NCBI GenBank assembly: GCA_964637485.1
Contig: CAZWUU010000022.1
Coordinates: forward strand, 1 to 9,907
From: C7867-002 sp964637485
GTDB lineage: Bacteria > Patescibacteriota > Minisyncoccia > Phycocordibacterales > PALSA-1337
Reading direction: 5' to 3'
DNA length: 9,907 nt
Made by a program: the position numbers and the translations under genes. The notes beneath the pieces were generated by a model. It did not search any database. It worked only from the letters and a program-made list of their open reading frames with translations, and was not told where the DNA came from. Below, piece after piece: positions 1 through 5,602 of this stretch (position 1 is its first letter; each line of letters starts with the position of its first letter).

Positions 1-22
1 CCGCGTCACGGCTCCAAGTCTA

Positions 23-51
23 TGGACAAAAGCAATAGCACGTGTTATGAT
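23..51 (+). promoter_or_regulatory. Sigma70-type promoter of the first gene
   Basis: A TGGACA box at 23-28 (5 of 6 to TTGACA) is followed after 17 bp by TATGAT at 46-51 (5 of 6 to TATAAT). A TG at 43-44 makes it an extended -10. The predicted transcription start is near 58, directly before a palindrome and about 50 bases ahead of the ATG at 110. Confidence 0.75.
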
Positions 52-60
52 AATTTTAGT

Positions 61-79
61 CTCAGACACGGTGTCTGAG
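61..79. promoter_or_regulatory. 19-bp palindrome at the predicted transcription start
   Basis: CTCAGACAC and GTGTCTGAG form a perfect inverted repeat of two 9-base arms around a single G. It starts about 3 bases after the predicted transcription start of the gene at 110. It could be an operator for a dimeric repressor, or in RNA a 5'-end hairpin (7 bp with a 5-base loop) that protects the transcript. The sequence alone does not decide between them. Confidence 0.6.
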
Positions 80-109
80 TAAATACAAACGAACATTGAA
101 AGGAGTTTT

Positions 110-604
110 ATGATTAATGATAGACAAACCGATGCTCTCCGGTACTTGATATTCAAGTCCAAGGACGGCACCACAATATCGAAGCAGATTCTGGCATTTC
201 TGGTCGTTAAATCCAGATTGTTCACACAATCAGTCTGCCTGTCTCTCGTTGCCGATCGTGAGGGATTTACTGGTGACGAGATACGTGATGCAGCTCGCGG
301 TGTCGATCGCATGTTAAGCAGTATGTGCGACACTCATCTCGGCCACGTATTGGATGCTATGGGCACTGATTTTAATTTCTGTATTCACTATGGAGATTAT
401 GACCCGAACCGTCACGGTGACCCGTTCAATTGCGATGGACAGTTTGCTGGAAAGGCCGTGGAACAGGTTAATGATCCCGGTCTCGTTCGTGAGGGTTTGC
501 CGATGCGATATACGTTTTGGCTGGCAACTGGCATGTATTCTCGCAAGGCAAAATACGTGACTGCAACCAGGGCGGATCTCGAAAAAATCGGACCTCCTGA
601 TTGA
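110..604 (+). CDS. Hypothetical protein, 164 aa, no family recognised
   Basis: The start is well supported: AAAGGAG at 99-105 lies 4 bases before the ATG, behind a good promoter and before an intrinsic terminator, so this is a complete single-gene unit. The protein is soluble-looking, with no signal peptide or convincing membrane segment. The N-terminal half (about 1-80) is mixed helical and strand-like and contains FTGDEIRDAARGVDRML near 53-69. The C-terminal half is rich in aromatic and charged residues, with an acidic stretch around HYGDYDPNRHGDPFNCDG (93-110) and then LPMRYTFWLATGMYSRKAKYVT. Cysteines are scattered and form no metal-binding pattern. I do not recognise the family and propose no function. 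The palindrome at its transcription start suggests that expression is controlled. Confidence 0.75.
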   Translation: MINDRQTDALRYLIFKSKDGTTISKQILAFLVVKSRLFTQSVCLSLVADREGFTGDEIRDAARGVDRMLSSMCDTHLGHVLDAMGTDFNFCIHYGDYDPNRHGDPFNCDGQFAGKAVEQVNDPGLVREGLPMRYTFWLATGMYSRKAKYVTATRADLEKIGPPD

Positions 605-625
605 TATTGATCTTGTGCGTGTAGC

Positions 626-657
626 AACCCGTGCGTGAAATACAGCGCGGGTTTTTT
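626..657 (+). terminator. Intrinsic terminator after the first gene
   Basis: AACCC (626-630) and GCG (633-635), with a 2-base bulge, pair with CGC (646-648) and GGGTT (649-653). The stem runs straight into TTTTTT (652-657). This closes the unit starting at 110. Confidence 0.8.
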
Positions 658-658
658 A

Positions 659-686
659 TTGACTAATTCATATACAAATGATTAAT
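659..686 (+). promoter_or_regulatory. Weak promoter candidate for the second gene
   Basis: TTGACT (659-664) is followed after 16 bp by ATTAAT (681-686), in an AT-rich gap directly after the terminator. The -35 is good and the -10 is only 4 of 6. The second gene must have its own promoter somewhere in 658-741, because a terminator precedes it. Confidence 0.3.
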
Positions 687-741
687 TTATCCAGTTAGTT
701 CTTAACATAAACAAAGGAAAAAACACGAGAAAGAAAGTACC

Positions 742-1395
742 GTGAATACCTCAAGCAAGCAAATATACCGCTTTGTGTCGTCTATATGCGAGGCTCTGCC
801 TCATGTATCACCAGAAATCATGCAGAGATGGATAGAACATCCGGCCGCCTTGGCCAGATATATGGGAGGCCTTAGATTTTTTAGTGAATTGCCGTCGAAT
901 TACATCTGGAGGATCCTGCAGATCGGCACGCATGCCCCAGTAAATCTTCCGAGATTGCTTTCATTGTCCGGATATGGTGTCGGACCACTCATCGAGAAAT
1001 ATTTCGAAGGTGGTTCTGTGGTACAGGTTGTTCACAGCGACACTTCTCTTCAGATACCACTCTCGATTAGATCTGTATCGGAGCTCGGCTTTGTCAAACC
1101 ACCCAGATACGATGAAATACTAAATTGCGCCGAGCTGAAAGGATATGGAAAGTGTCCGATATTAGTCGGCCCATATCTTCGGATGGAATATACAGATCAG
1201 CCGGACGGAGAGATACTGGTGCTGGCTATGGATGCACTCCCTGATCAATCAAACAGGGAAAGCATATTCGGTGTGACACACCAGAACGGACAAAAGAGGT
1301 TGCGTTCTTATCCGGGTGAAGCCAATAACACATGGCCACTCAATACCAACTTTGTTTTTGCTGTTGATGTACATCAGACGCAGAAATGTGTTTGA
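742..1395 (+). CDS. Uncharacterised 217-aa protein, CPR-recurrent family
   Basis: A GTG start is used. AAAGGA at 714-719 is too far upstream to be a normal ribosome site, so the start is less certain than the frame; the next in-frame ATG encodes Met27. The N-terminal part (about 1-85) is helical, with SPEIMQRWIEHPAAL at 23-37. The C-terminal part (about 105-210) has a compact pattern: a hydrophobic strand, SVSELGF, RYDEIL, then CPILVGPYLRMEYTDQPDGE and LAMDAL, and finally a FVFAV strand. I remember this SVSELGF / CPxxVGPxLRxxYxDQPxGE arrangement from many small proteins in Patescibacteria genomes, often several per genome, without a known function. That is a memory-based match. No signal peptide or membrane segment is visible. 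A hairpin terminator follows directly. Confidence 0.75.
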   Translation: MNTSSKQIYRFVSSICEALPHVSPEIMQRWIEHPAALARYMGGLRFFSELPSNYIWRILQIGTHAPVNLPRLLSLSGYGVGPLIEKYFEGGSVVQVVHSDTSLQIPLSIRSVSELGFVKPPRYDEILNCAELKGYGKCPILVGPYLRMEYTDQPDGEILVLAMDALPDQSNRESIFGVTHQNGQKRLRSYPGEANNTWPLNTNFVFAVDVHQTQKCV

Positions 1396-1399
1396 CCAT

Positions 1400-1428
1400 A
1401 TCGCCCCTCGAATTAGAGGGGCGATTTT
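1400..1428 (+). terminator. Intrinsic terminator after the second gene
   Basis: ATCGCCCCTC (1400-1409) and GAGGGGCGAT (1416-1425) form a perfect 10-bp stem with a 6-base loop, running into TTTT (1425-1428). It starts 4 bases after the stop codon. Confidence 0.85.
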
Positions 1429-1430
1429 CA

Positions 1431-1439
1431 TGTTAAAAT
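1431..1439 (+). promoter_or_regulatory. Extended -10 just upstream of the DUF2177 ATG
   Basis: TGTTAAAAT reads as TGn plus TAAAAT (5 of 6). A start about 7 bases downstream would fall on the A of the ATG at 1446, implying a leaderless mRNA. No -35 is evident, because the upstream DNA is the preceding terminator. No Shine-Dalgarno site is present. Confidence 0.4.
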
Positions 1440-1445
1440 CATTTT

Positions 1446-1759
1446 ATGTTCATAAAATTATATATAATCGCACTGCCAATATTCCTATTGATTGATGCGA
1501 TTTGGTTGGGATTAATTGCAAAAGGTTTTTATTCAAAGCATATAGGTGTGCTCATGAAATCAGATGTGAGCTGGTTGTCGGCGGGGATCTTTTATCTCAT
1601 ATTCATTGCCGGTCTTGTATTCTTTGTCATTCAGCCAAATCTATCTGACAAATCTATACTGGCAGTTATATTATCCGGACTGTTTTTCGGCTTGGTTACA
1701 TATGCTACATATGATCTTACAAACTATGCCACTCTCAAGGATTGGCCACTTGTTGTGGT
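1446..1759 (+). CDS. DUF2177 family membrane protein, C-terminus lost in gap
   Basis: The 104 codons before the N run encode an integral membrane protein: TM segments at about 4-24 (with LIDAIWLGLIAKGFY), 45-62 and 71-87. TYATYDLTNYATLKDWPL, at about 86-103, is the hallmark of DUF2177. Family members are usually about 130-140 aa, so roughly 30 residues including the last TM helix should lie in the gap. Reading through the N run joins this frame to sequence that belongs to the minus-strand DUF1761 gene, so any continuous ORF ending near 1934 is an artefact. The molecular function of the family is unknown to me. It shares no operon with the upstream gene, which ends in a terminator. Confidence 0.85.
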
Positions 1760-1859
1760 NNNNNNNNNNNNNNNNNNNNNNNNNNNNNNNNNNNNNNNNN
1801 NNNNNNNNNNNNNNNNNNNNNNNNNNNNNNNNNNNNNNNNNNNNNNNNNNNNNNNNNNN
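1760..1859. other. Assembly gap of exactly 100 N
   Basis: All 100 bases are N. Both flanking genes are incomplete at the gap edge and point into it. Together they are expected to need more than 100 bases, so the length is probably the conventional placeholder for a gap of unknown size. Confidence 0.95.
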
Positions 1860-2213
1860 GCCAGACTCTTTGATAAGAATAAGATTGAGCGGTCTGTTCT
1901 CCCATATGAGTTCTCGCAGAGAATGAGTGAGTGAGAATGATAGCCAAACAATAAATGTTATGAATATGCCGTCCAGCACTGTCTGCGCATCCGTCACATA
2001 CATTATAAATCCGATAGCGATGAAATTAACCAGAATGAGCGACAACTCTGCTAGATATTTCTGAATGACGCCGGACTCGCGTATATCATCCAATTCTTCA
2101 GTCTTGATACCGAGAATTTTCATCCATCGATCCCCGAACAATAACGGAGAATACCAAAAAGTATTGATAGCAAAGGTGACGAATGAAGATACTATTATTG
2201 GCCAGAGAGACAT
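1860..2213 (-). CDS. DUF1761 family membrane protein, C-terminus lost in gap
   Basis: The start is the ATG at 2213, read leftward. The 118 visible residues carry the DUF1761 pattern: a first TM helix (about 3-20), the signature WYSPLLFGDRWMKILGI at 20-36, a charged loop, TM segments at about 56-74 and 80-97, and then SLRELIWENRPLNLILIKESG. Relatives are about 135-145 aa, so a final helix of some 20 residues should lie in the N run. The function of this family is not established. It converges on the DUF2177 gene and diverges from DUF192 with a 55-bp spacer. No Shine-Dalgarno site precedes the start. Confidence 0.85.
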
Positions 2214-2268
2214 AATGATTGACTTGATTTATGATATTATGAAAACATACTAGCACTGAAATATTTCT
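2214..2268. promoter_or_regulatory. Divergent promoter region, DUF1761 / DUF192
   Basis: This 55-bp AT-rich spacer must serve both outward genes. On the plus strand TTGATT (2224-2229), 16 bp and CATACT (2246-2251) is a weak promoter for the gene at 2269. On the minus strand CATAAT (complement of 2236-2241) could be the -10 for the gene starting at 2213. The two would overlap, so transcription in the two directions may compete. Confidence 0.4.
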
Positions 2269-2820
2269 ATGCAATCAGGATCAATAAACAAAATCATACT
2301 GCTGATAATATTCATTCTTACTATAGGCATCGTTTTTTATATAGCCAGGAACGCGTCGGATGATACAGGACTTGCTGATGTTATGAAAAACGCATCATCG
2401 ACATTGTCTGGACTTGTAAAAAGCATGAGTGGGTCTGATGCGATCTCTGCGGGAAGTATTAACGGACAAAGAATCGCCATTAAAACTCCAAAAGGCAACA
2501 TCACTGCCGAACTTGCCAGTACAAGCGAACAATTAGAAAAAGGTTTGAGCGGTAGGACGTCACTTGATGACGATGCTGGCATGCTATTCGTATTCGAAGA
2601 AGAGGGTGAGTATGGGTTCTGGATGCAGGACATGAATTTCCCGATCGATATCATATGGATGGATGCATCGAAGACCGTCATCGGCGTCGAAAATTCTGTC
2701 GATCCGAGCACATATCCCGACATTTTCTATCCTCCATCATCTGTAAAGTATGTTTTGGAGATAAATAGTGCCAAATCGGAGCAGTATGGCATTGAAATCG
2801 GAGCAAAAATTGTGTTCTAA
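2269..2820 (+). CDS. DUF192 (UPF0127) protein with N-terminal membrane anchor
   Basis: This 183-residue protein has one N-terminal hydrophobic segment (about 8-27, after a short positively charged start). It is an anchor or uncleaved signal, so the rest is expected outside the membrane. A Ser/Gly-rich linker (about 30-65) leads to a complete DUF192 domain at about 67-183. Its hallmarks are LEKGLSGRTSL (89-99), DAGMLFVFEEEGEYGFWMQDMNFPIDIIW (102-130), VDPSTYP (144-150) and KYVLEIN (160-166). The domain is a small beta-rich fold with no established biochemical function. The length fits exported members with a linker. No Shine-Dalgarno site is seen, and no clear terminator follows. The start is the only sensible one, because it precedes the membrane segment. 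Confidence 0.88.
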   Translation: MQSGSINKIILLIIFILTIGIVFYIARNASDDTGLADVMKNASSTLSGLVKSMSGSDAISAGSINGQRIAIKTPKGNITAELASTSEQLEKGLSGRTSLDDDAGMLFVFEEEGEYGFWMQDMNFPIDIIWMDASKTVIGVENSVDPSTYPDIFYPPSSVKYVLEINSAKSEQYGIEIGAKIVF

Positions 2821-2824
2821 ACTG

Positions 2825-2833
2825 TTATCCACA
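2825..2833 (+). promoter_or_regulatory. DnaA-box-like 9-mer upstream of nrdJ
   Basis: TTATCCACA is an exact match to the strong bacterial DnaA box (TTATNCACA). It sits about 140 bases before the ribonucleotide reductase start. In E. coli DnaA regulates nrdAB, so the location makes sense. It is a single copy, and chance cannot be excluded. Confidence 0.4.
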
Positions 2834-2870
2834 ATTTTTAATTTTTTCCTTTAGAGTAGAATACGAACAT

Positions 2871-2884
2871 AAGTATAAAGTTGT
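2871..2884 (+). repeat. 14-bp direct repeat, copy 1, upstream of nrdJ
   Basis: AAGTATAAAGTTGT occurs here and again at 2916-2929, 45 bp apart start to start. Each copy contains TATAAA, a plausible -10. It may be a duplicated promoter element or a pair of regulator sites. Confidence 0.6.
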
Positions 2885-2895
2885 TCCTTGCGAGC

Positions 2896-2924
2896 TCGTC
2901 ATTACAAAATTATTAAAGTATAAA
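2896..2924 (+). promoter_or_regulatory. Candidate nrdJ promoter
   Basis: TCGTCA (2896-2901, 4 of 6) and TATAAA (2919-2924, 5 of 6) are separated by 17 bp. Transcription would start near 2931, giving a leader of about 43 bases. The -10 lies inside the second copy of the 14-bp repeat. Confidence 0.45.
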
Positions 2925-2929
2925 GTTGT
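2916..2929 (+). repeat. 14-bp direct repeat, copy 2, upstream of nrdJ
   Basis: This is the second exact copy of AAGTATAAAGTTGT. It overlaps the best -10 candidate for nrdJ, so a protein bound here would be expected to affect initiation. Confidence 0.6.
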
Positions 2930-2973
2930 CGCTCTCTCGTTTGTCCGCCAAATGAGACTGCGAAAATTTAGAT

Positions 2974-5298
2974 ATGCCAAAGAAAAAGAAAACCGCTTCG
3001 GCACAAGCGGGTAAGTCTGTGTCCATCCCTACGATTATAAAGAGAGACGGTCGAATCGTTCCTTTTGACGTGGAAAAAATCATGAATGCTGTATGGAAGG
3101 GCATGAATACAGTCGGTGAAGGATCCATGGAGGATGCTTCCAGGATAGCTGATCAGGTTTTCTCTGAACTTATTCGCATAAAGAGGAAATTTAAAAACTT
3201 TGTACCTACCGTTGAAGGTGTTCAGGATATAGTGGAGGCAGAGCTCATGCGTTCTGACTTTGTAAAGACCGCCAAGCACTATGTCATATACCGAGAAGAG
3301 CGCGCTAAGCTCAGGGCAAAAGGTCTTGAGGTGCCTGATAGTGTGAAAAAGCTTGCCAACGATTCCAAAAAATATTTCAGGAATGCACTAGGAGAATTCG
3401 TCTACTACAGGACATATTCTCGATGGATCGATGCAGAGAAGAGACGAGAGACATGGATAGAGACGGTAAATAGATATATGGAATTCATGAGAGAAAATCT
3501 CGGCAAGAAGCTCACTGATGCTGAATACAAAGAAGTCAGGGAATATGTTCTGAGCCAATCAGCCATGCCTTCCATGAGACTGCTACAATTTTCCGGCGGA
3601 CCGGCCAGGAGAGACAATGTTTGCGCCTACAACTGTTCATTCGTCGCTCCAGAAGCATTCCAGGATTTGGGCGAAATAATGTACATATCGATGTCTGGCA
3701 CCGGCGTGGGCTGGGCTGTAGAGTCGACAAATGTCGAGAAGTTTCCTCAGATCCAGATGCAAACCGGTGAAAAGTTGCCTGTTCATACCATAGGAGATTC
3801 CAAAGAAGGTTGGGCGGACGCGCTCACTCTGGGCATGAAGACTTGGGCTCATGGTAAGGATATAGATTTTGATTATTCGCAAATACGACCAGAAGGTACC
3901 AGACTAAAGACCATGGGAGGCAAAGCTTCTGGACCGGCACCACTACAGAGATTGTTGAACTTCACCAGGCAGACGATGATAGCAAGACAAGGAAAGCGTC
4001 TGCGTCCGATCGATTTGCACGACATCATCTGCATGATAGGTGATTGTGTGGTGGCCGGCGGAGTGAGGAGAAGCGCCATGATTTCTCTGTCCGATCTTAC
4101 TGATGAACAGATACGAGATGCCAAGCAGGGCGCATTCTACATGACCCATCCGCACAGAATGTTGGCCAATAATTCGGCTGTATACATGTCCAAGCCGTCC
4201 AATGAAGAATTTCTCAAGGAATGGATGTCTCTCATAGAAAGCCGATCAGGAGAGAGAGGTATATTCAATCGAGGATCTTTGGCCACAACTCTTCCAGAGC
4301 GACGCATAAAAGTTTTGAAGGAGTACAAGGGATATTTCGACCCATCAGGCAAGAACATCATCGGTCCGATAGGTACTAATCCTTGCGGTGAGATCATCTT
4401 GCAATCAAAACAATTTTGTAATCTGTCCGAAGTCGTCTGCAGAGCAGAAGACACTGAAAAGACTTTGCTCAAGAAAATAAGAATCGCCACCATTCTCGGT
4501 ACATATCAGGCCACACTTACGAATTTTCCTTACTTGTCCAAAGAATGGAAAGACAATTGTGAGAAGGAAAGACTTCTGGGAGTATCGATGACGGGTCAAT
4601 GGGATTCTCCGGTTGTCCGAAAACCTGAGGTAATGAGAAAATTGAAAGCCGAAGCAATAAGAGTTAACAAAGAATATTCGAAGAGGTTCGGTATAAATGA
4701 GTCTACCTGCGTTACCTGTGTCAAACCATCAGGAACTCTCTCGCAGACTGTAGATTGTTCCTCAGGAATGCACCCGAGACACTCGAAATTCTACATCAGA
4801 CGCATCCGAATATCAGCGACTGATTCATTGTTCAAGATGCTGAAGGATCAGGGTGTGCCATTTCATCCCGAAGTCGGTCAGACAGCAGAAAATGCAACTA
4901 CTTACGTTCTGGAGTTTCCGGTAAAAGCTCCGTCAGGATCGATATTTAGAGATGATCTCACCGCCATAGAACAATTGGAGTATTGGAAGACCGTGAAAAT
5001 CAATTACACAGAACACAATCCTTCCGTCACAATTTCTGTAGGAAATGATGAGTGGATAGAAGTGGCAAACTGGGTTTATAAGAATTGGGATATCGTGGGC
5101 GGACTTTCATTCCTGCCAAGGGAAGATATGGTTTATAAGCTCGCTCCGTATGAGACCATAGATGAGAAGACCTACAAGGAATTATCGAAGAGGTTAGAGC
5201 ATGTAGATTATTCCAAGATCATCACCTATGAGAAGCAGAATGAAACTGATCTAAAAAAAGAATTGGCTTGCGTATCTGGAGTTTGCGAAATCGTATAA
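2974..5298 (+). CDS. nrdJ: Adenosylcobalamin-dependent ribonucleotide reductase (class II)
   Basis: Makes deoxyribonucleotides from ribonucleotides using a radical generated from adenosylcobalamin, with no oxygen requirement and no second subunit. The 774 residues start with a basic lysine-rich tail, then an ATP-cone at about 16-112 (IIKRDGRIVPFDVEKI), the usual overall-activity allosteric domain. The core has Cys221 (YNCSFVA) and Cys482 (FCNL) as the active-site redox pair, Cys471 and Glu473 in NPCGEI (thiyl-radical Cys and its partner), GGVRRSAM at 362-369 and the PSGTLSQ loop at 585-591. The C-terminus carries the CX4C shuttle pair Cys766 and Cys771. These features fit the monomeric RTPR type (about 740 aa in Lactobacillus leichmannii) plus an ATP-cone. 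No intein or frameshift is seen. The gene stands alone. Its stop codon touches the terminator of a convergent RNA. No Shine-Dalgarno site is visible. Confidence 0.95.
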   Translation: MPKKKKTASAQAGKSVSIPTIIKRDGRIVPFDVEKIMNAVWKGMNTVGEGSMEDASRIADQVFSELIRIKRKFKNFVPTVEGVQDIVEAELMRSDFVKTAKHYVIYREERAKLRAKGLEVPDSVKKLANDSKKYFRNALGEFVYYRTYSRWIDAEKRRETWIETVNRYMEFMRENLGKKLTDAEYKEVREYVLSQSAMPSMRLLQFSGGPARRDNVCAYNCSFVAPEAFQDLGEIMYISMSGTGVGWAVESTNVEKFPQIQMQTGEKLPVHTIGDSKEGWADALTLGMKTWAHGKDIDFDYSQIRPEGTRLKTMGGKASGPAPLQRLLNFTRQTMIARQGKRLRPIDLHDIICMIGDCVVAGGVRRSAMISLSDLTDEQIRDAKQGAFYMTHPHRMLANNSAVYMSKPSNEEFLKEWMSLIESRSGERGIFNRGSLATTLPERRIKVLKEYKGYFDPSGKNIIGPIGTNPCGEIILQSKQFCNLSEVVCRAEDTEKTLLKKIRIATILGTYQATLTNFPYLSKEWKDNCEKERLLGVSMTGQWDSPVVRKPEVMRKLKAEAIRVNKEYSKRFGINESTCVTCVKPSGTLSQTVDCSSGMHPRHSKFYIRRIRISATDSLFKMLKDQGVPFHPEVGQTAENATTYVLEFPVKAPSGSIFRDDLTAIEQLEYWKTVKINYTEHNPSVTISVGNDEWIEVANWVYKNWDIVGGLSFLPREDMVYKLAPYETIDEKTYKELSKRLEHVDYSKIITYEKQNETDLKKELACVSGVCEIV

Positions 5299-5333
5299 AA
5301 AAGCCGTCAACGATAGGGTGGTCGTTGACGGCT
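5297..5333 (-). terminator. Intrinsic terminator of the minus-strand RNA
   Basis: AGCCGTCAACGA (5302-5313) and TCGTTGACGGCT (5322-5333) form a perfect 12-bp stem with an 8-base loop. On the minus strand the stem runs into six U (A-run at 5297-5302), the classic terminator form. On the plus strand no T-run follows (CCAGGTTTAC), so for nrdJ it is at most a 3'-end hairpin. The U-tract overlaps the nrdJ TAA (5296-5298). Confidence 0.88.
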
Positions 5334-5552
5334 CCAGGTTTACTTCCCGAAATCTGTCTCAGAGAGGGAAGGGTTTGGTCCTGGGCCAGCCGATATTTGT
5401 GTTATAGCGCCGTTCGGCCTGCGCTCATTTCGTCACTTCTATGGCTTCCTTTGTTTATTTAAGGTTAGCTGTTGTTCATGTAATGATCTCGGCTACGCTG
5501 ATTTATGTTCTAGCGCTAGGTAGCTAAGCGCTCATTCGGGATTATTCATCTG
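5297..5552 (-). ncRNA. Unassigned structured non-coding RNA, about 255 nt
   Basis: A consensus promoter upstream and a strong terminator at the end bound a transcript whose longest ATG frame is about 8 codons. Complementary arms support a folded RNA. The 3' side has an arm joining 5334-5338 with 5380-5384 and 5343-5348 with 5366-5371. A long-range helix joins 5388-5396 with 5486-5494 (8 pairs, one G-A mismatch). AGCGC hairpins lie at 5406-5410 with 5421-5425 and at 5512-5517 with 5527-5532, and both include a repeated GCGCTCATT (5421-5429, 5528-5536). It lacks the tmRNA 5' start and 3' CCA and the SRP RNA domain IV loop, and I could not match it to 6S RNA. Transcribed divergently from rnpB and convergently to nrdJ. 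The 5' end is inferred from the -10 position. Function unknown. Confidence 0.72.
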
Positions 5553-5558
5553 GCGTGT

Positions 5559-5586
5559 ATTATACCACCCCTACAATCCTTGTCAA
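5559..5586 (-). promoter_or_regulatory. Consensus promoter of the minus-strand RNA
   Basis: On the minus strand TTGACA (5581-5586) and TATAAT (5559-5564) are both perfect 6 of 6, with a 16-bp spacer. It is the strongest promoter in the window and faces away from rnpB. The predicted start is near 5552. Confidence 0.85.
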
Positions 5587-5590
5587 GGGG

Positions 5591-5596
5591 TATAAT
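5591..5596 (+). promoter_or_regulatory. -10 box of rnpB
   Basis: A perfect TATAAT lies about 20 bases before the first RNase P helix, with a predicted start near 5603. No good -35 is seen at normal spacing, because the upstream DNA is the opposing promoter. The stretch from 5558 to 5597 is itself an inverted repeat (TATTATACC and GGTATAATA). Confidence 0.6.
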
Positions 5597-5602
5597 AGAT
5601 GC

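Noticed and set aside
1760..1934. Continuation of the DUF2177 frame through the gap to a stop near 1934
   Set aside because: After the N run the plus-strand frame is the shadow of the minus-strand DUF1761 gene, whose family signature is clear.
2871..2929. Paired NrdR boxes
   Set aside because: Only one half-site resembles the 16-bp palindromic consensus, and the 45-bp spacing does not match the usual spacing of about 31-32 bp. Kept as a plain direct repeat.
2821..2973. Cobalamin riboswitch ahead of the B12-dependent reductase
   Set aside because: The gap is only 153 bases and I see no B12-box-like core or the multi-stem layout it needs.
5268..5462. 64-codon plus-strand ORF overlapping the nrdJ end
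   Set aside because: It lies out of frame in nrdJ and then antisense to the structured RNA, with no start signals and no recognisable protein pattern.
5297..5552. tmRNA, SRP RNA or a short-peptide mRNA on the minus strand
   Set aside because: There is no tmRNA 5' motif, tag frame or CCA end, and no SRP domain IV loop. The ATG frames are 3 to 8 codons without a properly spaced ribosome site.
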